64,000 bases of DNA from Pseudomonas gingeri (GCF_013385425.1 NZ_JACAQA010000019.1:186001-250000); one strand, 5' to 3'; counted from the first letter of the stretch, positions 1-10,161 are shown. Notes: generated by a model not told the origin, from the sequence alone. A program made the numbers and translations.

Positions 1-32
1 CGCCTTCTTGTTCAGAGTGCGGGGCTTTTTTA
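1..32. terminator. Right half of a probable Rho-independent terminator
   Basis: The window opens inside what looks like a hairpin. The 3' arm GCGGGGC is followed by a run of six T at about 26-31. The left arm would lie outside the window, so the structure cannot be confirmed. It would end a rightward gene upstream of the window. Confidence 0.35.
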
Positions 33-60
33 CAGGTGCCGAATAAACAAACACCTATCC

Positions 61-147
61 CTGTAGGCACTGGCTTGCCGGCGATGAGGCCCGTAAGTCT
101 TGTATCGATCTTGCGGACGTCATCGCCGGCAAGCCGGCTCCTACAGG
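61..147. repeat. REPIN-like pair of inverted REP palindromes
   Basis: Two REP units face each other: a TGTAGG...GGCTTGCCGGCGATG unit at the left and its inverted form CATCGCCGGCAAGCCGGCTCCTACAG at 121-146, cut here in description by a short central loop. This is the usual Pseudomonas extragenic palindrome, here downstream of grxD. Confidence 0.75.
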
Positions 148-163
148 ATTGCGTGCAATCGAC

Positions 164-505
164 TCAGGCTTCGGTCTTGGCCGCTGCCGCTTTGGTCGCT
201 GCATCCTTGACCAGGGCCTGTAACTCACCGTTGGCGAACATTTCCGCCATGATGTCGCTGCCGCCGACCAGTTCGCCACCGACCCACAGTTGTGGGAACG
301 TCGGCCAGTTGGCGTACTTCGGCAGGTTGGCGCGGATTTCCGGATTCTGCAGGATGTCCACGTAGGCGAACTTCTCGCCACAGCCCATCACGGCCTGCGC
401 GGCCTTGGCGGAAAAGCCGCACTGTGGAGCATTCGGCGAGCCTTTCATGTAAAGCAGAATGGTGTTGTTGGCAATCTGCTCTTTAATCGTTTCGATGATA
501 TCCAC
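164..505 (-). CDS. grxD: Monothiol glutaredoxin, Grx4 family
   Basis: Small cytoplasmic glutaredoxin of 113 residues that binds and passes on [2Fe-2S] clusters. The CGFS active-site motif of the monothiol class is visible near residue 30 (QCGFSAKAAQ), and WPTFPQLWVGGELVGGSDI is the glutathione-binding part of the fold. Length fits E. coli Grx4. The start codon is GTG at 505, giving MDIIETIKEQ, which matches the family N-terminus. As I recall, in P. aeruginosa the gene sits close to an oxidoreductase gene and argF, the same order as here. Confidence 0.95.
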   Translation of the reverse strand: MDIIETIKEQIANNTILLYMKGSPNAPQCGFSAKAAQAVMGCGEKFAYVDILQNPEIRANLPKYANWPTFPQLWVGGELVGGSDIMAEMFANGELQALVKDAATKAAAAKTEA

Positions 506-614
506 AAGGCACCTCTTCTGAACTTTCCGACTCTGTTGTCGGCACGGTGAGGCATTGTAACGGAAAGCCGAGCGTGGTGCTCGGTCTGCCCGATATCCGC
601 CACCATGGCCGTTG

Positions 615-2720
615 TCAGGCCGCCGCCACCGTGACTGGCACGCCGTTCAGCGCCGCGTTGCCAGACAAGACGTCCAATTGGCGTTCATCGGTCAGGTCGT
701 TGGCGCTGGAGCCCGGCTGGCCACTGGCAATCGCCATCTTCACCCCGGGCCGCGCATGCCCCCAACCATGGGGCAGGCTCACAACGCCAGGCATCATCTC
801 CAGGCTGGCGAGCACCTCCACCTCGATCATGCCGACCCGCGAGCTGACCTGCACCCGCTGCCCATCCTCGAGACTGCGGCTGGCCAGGTCATCGGGGTGC
901 ATCAGCAGTTGATGGCGCGGCTTGCCCTTCACCAGGCGGTGATAGTTGTGCATCCACGAATTATTGCTACGTACATGCCGGCGGCCGATCATCAGCAACT
1001 CCCCGACTTGTGGTGCCTGTTGCGCGGCGAAGCGAGCGAGGTCGGCGAGGATCACCGCCGGCGCCGCCTGGACCCGCTGCCCGGGCGTCTTGAGGCGTGG
1101 CACCAGGTTCGGCTTGAGCGCGCCGAGATCGACGCCATGGGGAAAGTCCTCCAGGGTCTTGAGCGACAGCTGGTGCGACGAGGCATCGCCATACAGCCCC
1201 ATGCGCAAGCCCATGTCGATCATCTGCGCCGGGGCCATGGTCGGCTTGAGCACCTGGCCGGTCAGGCTGGAAAACGCCTTGGCCAGGCCGACAAAAATCT
1301 CCCAGTCGTGCAACGCACCGGCAGGCTTGGCCAGGATCGCCTTGTTGAAACGGCTGACGTTACGCACCGCGAACATATTGAAGGTGGTGTCGTAGTGATC
1401 GTTTTCCAGGGCCGAGGTCGACGGCAGGATCAGGTCGGCATAACGGGTGGTTTCGTTGATGTACAGGTCGATACTGACCATGAACTCCAGGCCGTCCAGT
1501 GCCTGCTCCAGTTGCCGGCCATTGGGCGTGGACAACACCGGGTTGCCGGCGATCGTCACCAGGGCCCGCACCTGCCCTTCCCCTTCGCTGAGCATTTCCT
1601 CGGCCAGGGCCGACACCGGCAATTCGCCACTGTACTCCGGCAGCCCGGACACCCGGCTCTGCCAGCGATTGAAGTGGCCGCCGGAGGTCGAGGCCACCAG
1701 GTCCACCGCAGGCTCGGTGCACAAGGCCCCACCGACCCGATCGAGATTGCCGGTCACCAGGTTGATCAACTGCACCAGCCAGTGACACAAGGTGCCGAAC
1801 GACTGGGTCGAGACGCCCATCCGTCCATAGCAGACCGCCTTGTCCGCCGCGGCGAAGTCCCGGGCCAACTGGCGGATCTGCGCCGCCGGCACCGCACACA
1901 GCGGGCTCATGGATTCGGCGCTGAAACCGGCCACGGCCTGGCGCACTTCATCGAGGCCGTCCACCGGCAAATGGCTGGCACGCGTCAGCCCTTCAGCGAA
2001 CAAGGTATTGAGCAGGCCGAACAGCAAGGCCGCATCCCCGCCCGGACGCACGAACAGGTGCTGGTCGGCCATGGCCGCCGTTTCGCTGCGCCGAGGATCG
2101 ACCACTACGACTTTGCCGCCCCGGGCCTGGATCGCCTTCAGGCGCTTTTCCACATCCGGCACGGTCATGATGCTGCCGTTGGAAGCCAGTGGATTACCGC
2201 CCAGGATCAACATGAAATCGGTGTGATCGATATCCGGAATCGGCAGCAACAGGCCATGGCCATACATCAGGTGGCTGCTCAGGTGGTGCGGCAATTGATC
2301 GACGGAGGTCGCGGAAAAACGATTGCGGGTTTTCAACAGGCCGAGAAAGTAGTTGCTGTGGGTCATCAACCCATAGTTGTGCACACTGGGGTTGCCCTGA
2401 TAGATCGCCACGGCATTCTGGCCATGCCGGGCCTGGATCGCCGCCAGGCGTTCGGCCACCAGGGCAAAGGCCTCATCCCACTCGATCGGCAACCAATCGC
2501 TGCCCACTCGACGCATCGGCTGGCGCAGACGATCCGGATCGTTCTGGATATCCTGCAGCGCCACCGCCTTGGGACAGATATGCCCGCGACTGAAGGTATC
2601 CAGCGGATCGCCCTTGATCGAGGTGATCTGCACCGACGCTTCGGTGGTGGTGGTTTCGATGGTCAGGCCGCAGATGGCCTCGCACAGGTGGCAGGCACGG
2701 TGGTGGAGAGTCTTGGTCAT
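615..2720 (-). CDS. Molybdopterin-dependent oxidoreductase (formate dehydrogenase/nitrate reductase superfamily)
   Basis: Protein of 701 residues with the N-terminal cysteine set for a [4Fe-4S] cluster (CHLCEAIC near residues 10-17, then CPK near 49), followed by the molybdopterin fold and the C-terminal dinucleotide-binding domain (RRHVRSNNSWMHN, LMHPDDLASR). No twin-arginine signal is seen, so it is probably cytoplasmic. The substrate cannot be told from the sequence. No partner subunit or cofactor-assembly gene is adjacent, so it may act alone or with a general electron donor. P. aeruginosa has, as I recall, a 'probable oxidoreductase' at the equivalent place between grxD and argF. Confidence 0.88.
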   Translation of the reverse strand: MTKTLHHRACHLCEAICGLTIETTTTEASVQITSIKGDPLDTFSRGHICPKAVALQDIQNDPDRLRQPMRRVGSDWLPIEWDEAFALVAERLAAIQARHGQNAVAIYQGNPSVHNYGLMTHSNYFLGLLKTRNRFSATSVDQLPHHLSSHLMYGHGLLLPIPDIDHTDFMLILGGNPLASNGSIMTVPDVEKRLKAIQARGGKVVVVDPRRSETAAMADQHLFVRPGGDAALLFGLLNTLFAEGLTRASHLPVDGLDEVRQAVAGFSAESMSPLCAVPAAQIRQLARDFAAADKAVCYGRMGVSTQSFGTLCHWLVQLINLVTGNLDRVGGALCTEPAVDLVASTSGGHFNRWQSRVSGLPEYSGELPVSALAEEMLSEGEGQVRALVTIAGNPVLSTPNGRQLEQALDGLEFMVSIDLYINETTRYADLILPSTSALENDHYDTTFNMFAVRNVSRFNKAILAKPAGALHDWEIFVGLAKAFSSLTGQVLKPTMAPAQMIDMGLRMGLYGDASSHQLSLKTLEDFPHGVDLGALKPNLVPRLKTPGQRVQAAPAVILADLARFAAQQAPQVGELLMIGRRHVRSNNSWMHNYHRLVKGKPRHQLLMHPDDLASRSLEDGQRVQVSSRVGMIEVEVLASLEMMPGVVSLPHGWGHARPGVKMAIASGQPGSSANDLTDERQLDVLSGNAALNGVPVTVAAA

Positions 2721-2855
2721 GGCCAGTCTCTGTCTTGTTCAAGGCAACCCGGATCGGTTGCGAGAACAAAACTATGGCCCTACGCCGGGCAGCATGCCAG
2801 CGACGTTCATCTTGTGAATCGGGGGGCATCAGGCCTGCCGATGGCAGCCCTGAAA

Positions 2856-3146
2856 TCAGGCCGAGGGCAGCATGGGAGCAGGTTGCAACTGGATCTCCTC
2901 AATCGTCTCGAGCTGCTCCTGGCCCATATGGACCCCGGTCAGCTCGCCGATCAGGCGCCAATGCTCGTCGAGACCGGAACTGATGGTCGCCATGCGATCG
3001 ATCATCCGACGACCGGCCGCCCGGGTCACTTCATCTTCGCTGCGCAACAACTCGAACGACATCGAGGTCACGGAGGCGGTCATATGGGTCAGTGCCTGCG
3101 CCGTCAGCTTCAGCAATTCCATCAATTGTTGCTCTTTCGATTCCAT
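2856..3146 (-). CDS. Small conserved hypothetical protein
   Basis: A 96-residue mostly helical protein beginning MESKEQQLMELL. I do not recognise a named domain. It lacks a signal peptide or membrane segment and is probably cytoplasmic. The start at 3146 is chosen because GGAGGC lies about six bases upstream; an in-frame ATG at 3176 would place the start upstream of the palindrome at 3159-3178. It shares strand with the molybdopterin oxidoreductase but is separated from it by 135 bases. Confidence 0.7.
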   Translation of the reverse strand: MESKEQQLMELLKLTAQALTHMTASVTSMSFELLRSEDEVTRAAGRRMIDRMATISSGLDEHWRLIGELTGVHMGQEQLETIEEIQLQPAPMLPSA

Positions 3147-3158
3147 TCCAAAGCCTCC

Positions 3159-3178
3159 ATGTGTCCGCGGTGACACAT
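3159..3178 (-). promoter_or_regulatory. Inverted repeat beside the ribosome binding site of the small hypothetical gene
   Basis: Seven-base arms ATGTGTC and GACACAT flank CGCGGT. The repeat ends one base from the GGAGGC ribosome binding site of the gene starting at 3146. It could be a repressor operator or an mRNA hairpin that controls access to the ribosome binding site. Confidence 0.5.
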
Positions 3179-3423
3179 TTTACAACCTAGCGGATTAGTT
3201 TAGGAAATGTTTCCACACCGGCCATCTTGCACGCCAATACCCCGCCCGGACAGTCAGAAAGCGACCAGGACCCGCCTGCGCCCGTCGCCCTCGATTGCCA
3301 AGGGTTCCGGGCACAGTGTACAAAGACCCGCTGTCGCCAGTGGGCCGGCGTGTATCGGACAGGGAAAAGGTCATGCCCAGCAGGACGATGCAGACCTCAA
3401 TCGCCCTGAAACCAAGCCTCCTA
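3179..3423. other. Intergenic stretch without a recognised gene
   Basis: The divergent spacer between the small hypothetical gene and argF. Short frames here look non-coding. Apart from the ArgR-type site described separately at its right end, I see nothing definite. Confidence 0.5.
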
Positions 3424-3460
3424 TTGGTAACACGCGACATTTTCTTATACGATCGCGTCT
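3424..3460 (-). promoter_or_regulatory. Tandem ArgR binding site overlapping the argF promoter
   Basis: On the minus strand two direct half-sites follow the Pseudomonas ArgR pattern TGTCGC-N8-AA-N5. One is TGTCGC at 3439-3434 with AA at 3425-3424; the other is AGACGC at 3460-3455 with AA at 3446-3445. The spacing between them is exactly N8-AA-N5. A weak promoter (TTGGTA at 3424, TATACG at 3446) lies inside the site, as expected for arginine repression of argF. The consensus is from memory of P. aeruginosa work. Confidence 0.65.
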
Positions 3461-3562
3461 TCCCCTATTTCGTCGCCCCGTGCGGCTTACGCCGCAGGTC
3501 TCGCCCGTTTTTCCGTAAAACCCGGCTTTGAGTATCTGCGGTCTGTTGCAAAAAGGTAGTTA

Positions 3563-4486
3563 ATGATGAGCGCAAGGCACTTTCTCTCCCTGATGGATTG
3601 CACGCCCGAAGAGCTGGTCAGCGTGATTCGTCGAGGCATCGAGCTGAAGGACCTGCGTGACCGCGGCGTACTCTTCGAGCCACTCAAGGGTCGAATTCTC
3701 GGGATGATTTTCGAGAAGTCCTCGACGCGCACCCGCGTCTCCTTCGAAGCCGGCATGATCCAGCTGGGCGGCCAGGCGATTTTCCTCTCGCCGCGCGACA
3801 CCCAACTGGGCCGGGGCGAGCCGATCGGCGACAGCGCCATCGTCCTGTCGCGCATGCTCGATGTGGTCATGCTCCGCACCTTCAAGCACAGCACCCTGAC
3901 CGAGTTCGCCGCCAACTCCCGGGTCCCGGTGATCAACGGCCTGTCCGATGACCTGCATCCCTGCCAGTTGCTCGCCGACATGCAGACGTTCCTCGAACAT
4001 CGCGGCTCGATCCAGGGCAAGACCGTGACCTGGATCGGCGACGGCAACAACATGTGCAACAGCTATATCGAGGCGGCCATCCAGTTCGACTTCCAGCTGC
4101 GGGTCAGTTGCCCCGAAGGTTATGACCCCAGCCCGGCGCTGCTGGCCCAGGCTGGCGAGCGGGTCCGACTGGTCCGCGATCCACGTGAAGCGGTACGCGG
4201 CGCGCACCTGGTGAGCACCGATGTCTGGACTTCCATGGGCCAGGAAGAAGAAACCGCCAAGCGCCTGGCCCTGTTCGCGCCCCTGCAGGTCACCCGCGAA
4301 CTGCTCGACCTGGCCGCGCCCGACGTGCTGTTCCTGCACTGCCTGCCGGCCCACCGGGGTGAGGAAATCAGCCTCGACCTGCTCGACGACCCGCGTTCGG
4401 TCGCCTGGGACCAGGCCGAGAACCGCCTGCATGCACAAAAGGCCCTGCTCGAATTCCTGGTTGCGCCGGCGTATCGCCCTGCATGA
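3563..4486 (+). CDS. argF: Ornithine carbamoyltransferase, anabolic
   Basis: Joins carbamoyl phosphate and ornithine to give citrulline in arginine biosynthesis (cytoplasm). The carbamoyl-phosphate loop STRTRVSFE, the HPCQLLAD motif and the ornithine-loop HCLPAHRGEE are all present. At 307 residues it is the normal length. Two adjacent ATG codons at 3563 and 3566 compete as start, with AAAAGG upstream; MSARHFLSL from 3566 is equally likely. The upstream tandem ArgR site supports the anabolic enzyme rather than catabolic ArcB. Its end overlaps the next gene by four bases. Confidence 0.97.
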   Translation: MMSARHFLSLMDCTPEELVSVIRRGIELKDLRDRGVLFEPLKGRILGMIFEKSSTRTRVSFEAGMIQLGGQAIFLSPRDTQLGRGEPIGDSAIVLSRMLDVVMLRTFKHSTLTEFAANSRVPVINGLSDDLHPCQLLADMQTFLEHRGSIQGKTVTWIGDGNNMCNSYIEAAIQFDFQLRVSCPEGYDPSPALLAQAGERVRLVRDPREAVRGAHLVSTDVWTSMGQEEETAKRLALFAPLQVTRELLDLAAPDVLFLHCLPAHRGEEISLDLLDDPRSVAWDQAENRLHAQKALLEFLVAPAYRPA

Positions 4487-5532
4487 GTCATTCGCCGCTG
4501 TTGAACCTGCATGACCTGGCCTGCGGCTATCAAGCGCAACGGGTCGTGCAGAACCTCAACCTGCACCTCAACAGCGGGGACATCGGTTGCCTCCTCGGTG
4601 CGTCCGGGTGCGGCAAGACCACCACCCTGCGAGCCATTGCCGGTTTCGAGCCGGTGCACGAGGGCGAAATCCAGCTGGCGGGCAACGTCATCTCCCGCGC
4701 CGGTTTCACCCTCGCGCCGGAGAAACGCCGGATCGGCATGGTGTTCCAGGACTACGCGCTGTTTCCGCACCTGAGCGTCGCCGACAACATCGCCTTCGGC
4801 ATTCGCCTGCACCCGCGCAAGACTCGGATCACCGAGGAAATGCTCGAGCTGGTCAACCTCAAGGGACTGGGCAAGCGTTATCCCCATGAACTCTCCGGCG
4901 GCCAGCAACAACGGGTGGCCCTGGCCCGCGCCCTGGCGCCGGAGCCGCAACTGCTGTTGCTCGACGAGCCGTTTTCCAACCTCGATGTGGAGTTGCGGCG
5001 CAAGCTCAGCCAGGAAGTCCGGGATATCCTCAAGCAGCGCGGCACCAGCGCGATCCTGGTGACCCACGACCAGGAAGAAGCCTTCGCCGTCAGCGACCAG
5101 GTCGGTGTGTTCAAGGAGGGCCGTCTGGAACAGTGGGATACGCCCTACAACCTTTATCACCAACCGCAGACGCCTTTCGTCGCGAGCTTTATCGGCCAGG
5201 GCTACTTCATTCGTGGGCAGCTGAGCAGCCAGGAGTCAGTGCAGACCGAACTGGGCGTGCTGCGCGGCAATCGGGCCTACGCCTGGCCGCTGGGCGGTGC
5301 AGTGGATGTGCTGCTACGGCCGGATGACATCGTCCATGCCCCGGACAGCGCGCTGAAGGCCACGGTCCTCGGCAAGACCTTCCTCGGAGCCTCGACCCTG
5401 TATCGCCTGCAACTGCCCAGCGGCAGCCAGCTGGAATCGATTTTCCCCAGTCACGTCGATCACCTGCCGGGAACATCGGTAGGTATTCGCGTGACAGCCG
5501 AGCATCTGGTGCTGTTCCAGCCCGCCGCGTAG
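4483..5532 (+). CDS. ABC transporter ATP-binding protein, FbpC/PotA type, orphan
   Basis: Nucleotide-binding subunit of 349 residues. Walker A is GASGCGKTT near residue 40, the signature LSGGQQQRVALARAL follows, then Walker B LLLLDEPFSNLD and the H-loop VTHDQEEA. A C-terminal TOBE-like domain (VDVLLRPDDI onwards) fits the iron/polyamine importer class. It overlaps argF by ATGA, so it is translationally coupled. No permease or binding protein gene lies nearby, so the partner and substrate are unknown. Confidence 0.93.
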   Translation: MSHSPLLNLHDLACGYQAQRVVQNLNLHLNSGDIGCLLGASGCGKTTTLRAIAGFEPVHEGEIQLAGNVISRAGFTLAPEKRRIGMVFQDYALFPHLSVADNIAFGIRLHPRKTRITEEMLELVNLKGLGKRYPHELSGGQQQRVALARALAPEPQLLLLDEPFSNLDVELRRKLSQEVRDILKQRGTSAILVTHDQEEAFAVSDQVGVFKEGRLEQWDTPYNLYHQPQTPFVASFIGQGYFIRGQLSSQESVQTELGVLRGNRAYAWPLGGAVDVLLRPDDIVHAPDSALKATVLGKTFLGASTLYRLQLPSGSQLESIFPSHVDHLPGTSVGIRVTAEHLVLFQPAA

Positions 5533-5545
5533 ACCGTGAGCGGGA

Positions 5546-6016
5546 TCAGGCGCGGCCGATATCGGCGAACTTCGCCTGGGTATGCTCGGCCAGCACCGCC
5601 GGCGCCAACTCAACTTCCAGGCCACGACGGCCGGCACTGACGAAAATACTCGCGAAGGGCTGCGCGCTCTGGTCGATAAACGTGCGCAAGCGCTTCTTCT
5701 GCCCGAGCGGGCTGATCCCACCCAGCAGATAGCCGGTGGCCCGCTGGGCCGCCGCCGGATCCGCCATCTCGACCTTCTTGGCCCCCGCCGCCTGGGCCAG
5801 CGCCTTCAGGTCCAGACTTCCGACGACCGGCACTACCGCCACCAGCAATTCGGCCTTTTCCGTACTGGCGAGCAGCGTCTTGAACACCTGCGCCGGAGCC
5901 AATCCCAGTTTTTCCGCAGCCTCCAGACCATAAGAAGCGGCTTTCGGATCGTGTTCATAACTGTGTACGCGATGTTCGGCACGAACTTTTTTCAGCAGGT
6001 CCAATGCGGGGGTCAT
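5546..6016 (-). CDS. ybaK: Cys-tRNA(Pro)/Cys-tRNA(Cys) deacylase
   Basis: A 156-residue YbaK/EbsC-family editing enzyme that removes cysteine from mischarged tRNA(Pro) in trans. Seen in the sequence are the KTLLAS segment with its lysine, the VGSLDLKALAQAAG helix, and the glycine-rich GYLLGGISPLGQKKRL loop typical of the family. The length matches the family. It is convergent with the ABC gene, with only 13 bases between the stop codons. Confidence 0.93.
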   Translation of the reverse strand: MTPALDLLKKVRAEHRVHSYEHDPKAASYGLEAAEKLGLAPAQVFKTLLASTEKAELLVAVVPVVGSLDLKALAQAAGAKKVEMADPAAAQRATGYLLGGISPLGQKKRLRTFIDQSAQPFASIFVSAGRRGLEVELAPAVLAEHTQAKFADIGRA

Positions 6017-6242
6017 GGCAGGTCCAGTCGGCTCGAAAGACAGGCGTGGATTTTAGGCTATTCGCAACGAAAAGGCTCTATGACAAGCCAAGCCTCAAGA
6101 TTTTCCTAGGCTAACCAGAGCCAATAAATGCGTAAAAAACACCTTGATCCTACATACAAATCATCCTCATTTACGCAGCTATTCCCCAAAAAGTGGACTA
6201 TCGTTCATTTTCGACCTTTGATATCAGCGTTTCTTGTCTATA
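6017..6242. other. Intergenic region upstream of glpF
   Basis: Holds no convincing gene; the one open frame has poor codon character and crosses the glpF regulatory region. Around 6201-6213 there are back-to-back half-sites resembling GlpR boxes (CGTTCATT and ATTTTCGAC) but in unusual order, so they are only suggestive. The divergent promoters for ybaK and glpF must lie here. Confidence 0.45.
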
Positions 6243-6263
6243 TTTTTTCGAAACTGAAGATTA
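6243..6263 (+). promoter_or_regulatory. GlpR operator upstream of glpF
   Basis: A 21-base site with left half TTTTTTCGAA and right half ending GAAGATTA. It agrees at 17 of 21 positions with the site at 10121-10141 before glpD and follows the GlpR pattern WATKYTCGWW plus its mirror. This fits repression by the DeoR-type GlpR encoded downstream. Confidence 0.6.
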
Positions 6264-6388
6264 CAGTCCTACACTCAGCAGCAACGAGCGGTAAGCCGAA
6301 ATCAGAGATGGGGATTCCTGAGCTTCGGTGCAAGTCCACGTCCGTCATTGGGACGGACGTCTAACAACAACAAAAATCGAGGTGTCCA

Positions 6389-7240
6389 ATGAGTACCGCT
6401 TTGAAACAACCATCGCTCTCGGGCCAATGCATCGCCGAATTCCTCGGCACCGCGCTGTTGATCTTTTTCGGCACCGGCTGTGTTGCCGCGCTCAAGGTCG
6501 CGGGTGCCACCTTTGGTCTGTGGGAAATCAGCATCATCTGGGGCATGGGCGTGAGCATGGCGATCTACCTGACCGCCGGCGTTTCCGGCGCTCACCTGAA
6601 CCCGGCCGTGAGCATTGCGCTGTGCCTGTTCGCCGATTTCGATAAACGCAAACTGCCGTTCTACATCCTTGCCCAGGTCGCCGGGGCCTTCTGTGCCGCC
6701 GCGTTGGTTTACACGCTCTACAGCAACCTGTTCTTCGATTTCGAACAAACCCACCATATGATCCGCGGCTCCCAGGCCAGCCTGGAACTGGCATCGGTGT
6801 TTTCCACCTACCCCAACCCGGCCCTGAGCACTGCCCAGGCGTTCCTGGTGGAGGTGGTGATCACCGCGATCCTGATGGGCGTGATCATGTCCCTGACCGA
6901 CGACAACAACGGCCTGCCCAATGGCCCGTTGGCCCCACTGCTGATCGGCCTGCTGATCGCCGTGATCGGCAGCGCGATGGGTCCGTTGACCGGTTTTGCG
7001 ATGAACCCCGCGCGGGATTTCGGCCCCAAGCTGATGACCTTCCTCTTCGGCTGGGGTGATATCGCCTTCACCGGCGGACGCGACATTCCGTACTTCCTGA
7101 TTCCGATCTTTGCACCGATTGTCGGTGCCTGCCTGGGCGCCGTGCTGTATCGCGGGATGATTGCCCGCCATCTGCCCAGCGCCCAACCCGCACTACAGGA
7201 AGAACCCGCGACCGCGGCCAAAAAGGTCCAGGCTTCCTGA
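6389..7240 (+). CDS. glpF: Glycerol uptake facilitator, aquaglyceroporin
   Basis: Inner membrane channel of 283 residues. The two pore motifs are GAHLNPAVS (first NPA) and FAMNPARDFGPK (second NPA with the aquaglyceroporin aspartate). Six hydrophobic segments with two half-helices are expected and visible. It is first in the glp block, 93 bases before glpK, so the two are probably co-transcribed. The GlpR operator about 125 bases upstream explains glycerol-3-phosphate induction. Confidence 0.97.
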   Translation: MSTALKQPSLSGQCIAEFLGTALLIFFGTGCVAALKVAGATFGLWEISIIWGMGVSMAIYLTAGVSGAHLNPAVSIALCLFADFDKRKLPFYILAQVAGAFCAAALVYTLYSNLFFDFEQTHHMIRGSQASLELASVFSTYPNPALSTAQAFLVEVVITAILMGVIMSLTDDNNGLPNGPLAPLLIGLLIAVIGSAMGPLTGFAMNPARDFGPKLMTFLFGWGDIAFTGGRDIPYFLIPIFAPIVGACLGAVLYRGMIARHLPSAQPALQEEPATAAKKVQAS

Positions 7241-7333
7241 AACACCTGCAAGATGCCACTCCCTGTGAGCGCCCTTCTCCCTGAGGGCACTCATCCCGGC
7301 ACTTTTTCCCTATATTCATCAAGGCAATCGAAA

Positions 7334-8839
<1,506 letters not shown>

Positions 8840-8871
8840 GCCGAACGCTGTTCATTAGGCTGAACACGGCC

Positions 8872-8948
8872 CTGTAGGAGCAGGGCTTGCCCGCGAAGGC
8901 GTCCTTGAAGACGCCAAAAGCTTCGCTGGCAAGCCAGGCTCCTACAAG
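8872..8948. repeat. REPIN (two inverted REP units)
   Basis: CTGTAGGAGCAGGGCTTGCC at the left and GGCAAGCCAGGCTCCTACA at the right form long arms around a loop containing CTTGAAGACGCCAAAAG. It lies between glpK and glpR. Confidence 0.85.
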
Positions 8949-9129
8949 GTTTTGTGGCGCTCCCGAGATCGGACGACGCTCAACAGGCCGCTGAAACAAG
9001 AGCGACCTCAACAGCAACAACGTACGACACCCCCACCGCACATCCGCGATTGATTGGCCCCGCAAGTGGCAGACAGGTCCTTCCTGCGGCATGATGGAAG
9101 AATTTGTACGGCAGCCCAAAGGACGCCCA

Positions 9130-9885
9130 ATGAATCTGCCTCCCCGCCAGCAACAAATCCTCGAACTGGTCCGCGAACGCGGTTATGTCAGCATCGAGGA
9201 AATGGCCCAGCTTTTTGTCGTGACCCCGCAAACCATCCGCCGCGATATCAACCAACTGGCGGATTCCAATCTGCTCCGTCGCTACCACGGTGGCGCGGCC
9301 TACGACTCCAGCGTGGAAAACACCGCCTACGCCATGCGCGCCGACCAGATGCGCGATGAAAAACAACGCATAGCCGAAGCCATCGCCGCCCATATCCCCG
9401 ATCATGCCTCGCTGTTCATCAATATCGGCACCACCACCGAATCCATCGCCCGGGCGCTGCTCAATCACAACCACTTGAAGATCATCACCAACAACCTGCA
9501 CGTGGCCTCGATCCTCAGCGCCAAGGATGATTTCGAAGTCCAACTGGCCGGCGGTAACGTGCGCCGTGACGGCGGTGTAGTGGGCCAGGCCAGCGTCGAC
9601 TTCATCAACCAGTTCAAGGTCGACTTTGCCCTGGTGGGCATCAGCGGCATCGACGAAGACGGCAGCCTGCTGGACTTCGATTACCAGGAAGTGCGGGTTT
9701 CCCAGGCGATCATCGCCAATGCGCGCAAGGTCATCCTGGCCGCGGACTCCAGCAAGTTCGGGCGCAATGCCATGGTTCGCCTGGGGCCCATCACCCTGAT
9801 CGACGCCCTGGTGACCGACCAGGCGCCCGTACCGGCGCTGGCCCAACTGCTGCAGCAGCACAAGATCCGCCTGGAAGTGGTCTGA
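9130..9885 (+). CDS. glpR: DeoR-family repressor of the glycerol regulon
   Basis: Represses glp genes until glycerol-3-phosphate binds. An N-terminal DeoR helix-turn-helix (RGYVSIEEMAQLFVVTPQTIRRDINQ, cut: residues about 14-40) is followed by the DeoR C-terminal sugar-phosphate sensor with INIGTTTESIARAL and the VGISGIDEDGSLLDFD segment. The start at 9130 (MNLPPRQQQ) gives 251 residues, the length I recall for P. aeruginosa GlpR; upstream in-frame ATGs would add 13 unlike residues. Operators for it are seen before glpF and glpD. Confidence 0.95.
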   Translation: MNLPPRQQQILELVRERGYVSIEEMAQLFVVTPQTIRRDINQLADSNLLRRYHGGAAYDSSVENTAYAMRADQMRDEKQRIAEAIAAHIPDHASLFINIGTTTESIARALLNHNHLKIITNNLHVASILSAKDDFEVQLAGGNVRRDGGVVGQASVDFINQFKVDFALVGISGIDEDGSLLDFDYQEVRVSQAIIANARKVILAADSSKFGRNAMVRLGPITLIDALVTDQAPVPALAQLLQQHKIRLEVV

Positions 9886-9890
9886 CCCCC

Positions 9891-10005
9891 TTGTAGGAGC
9901 GAGCTTGCTCGCGATGGACGTAAAGGCACCGCGATTATTCAGATACCCCGCGTTGGCGTTGGCGACCATCGCGAGCAATCGAGCGTCGACCGGCTGCTCC
10001 TACAG
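9891..10005. repeat. REP pair
   Basis: TTGTAGGAGCGAGCTTGCTC begins the left unit and CGGCTGCTCCTACAG ends the right one. The right unit is interrupted (GCGAGCAATCGAGCGTCGAC), so it is a partly decayed REPIN of the GCTTGCTCGCGATGG subtype between glpR and glpD. Confidence 0.75.
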
Positions 10006-10120
10006 TAACAAGGGCGCACCACCTCTCTCGCCCTACAATGTTCGATAATTTTCCTTTCCACCTATCCTGATGGATTTTTTCAATCAGGGTTGACTGGTCG
10101 TGAGCACGTTTATCCGCTAC

Positions 10121-10161
10121 TATTTTCGAAAGTGAACATTAATGTTCGAATTCAAATATAG
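10121..10161 (+). promoter_or_regulatory. Two adjoining GlpR operators upstream of glpD
   Basis: The first site, 10121-10141, runs TATTTTCGAA to GAACATTA and is the best match in the window to the GlpR operator. The second, 10141-10161, starts AATGTTCGAA and is looser in its right half. A perfect left half AATGTTCGAT also lies at 10037-10046. Tandem operators just before the glpD start fit strong GlpR repression. Confidence 0.7.

Noticed and set aside
612..3173. Open frame of 853 codons on the plus strand, opposite the molybdopterin oxidoreductase
   Set aside because: The protein is rich in His, Gln, Arg and Gly with no family motif. It is the antisense shadow of a clear enzyme gene in GC-rich DNA.
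3207..3531. Several short frames between the small hypothetical gene and argF
   Set aside because: Arginine- and proline-rich translations with no ribosome sites; they overlap the ArgR site and promoter.
6128..6364. Short frame of 78 codons upstream of glpF
   Set aside because: Poor codon use, no ribosome site, and it covers the GlpR operator and promoter region.
7241..7333. Possible terminator between glpF and glpK
   Set aside because: Only a five-base GCCCT/AGGGC stem with no clear T-run next to it; the genes are probably co-transcribed.
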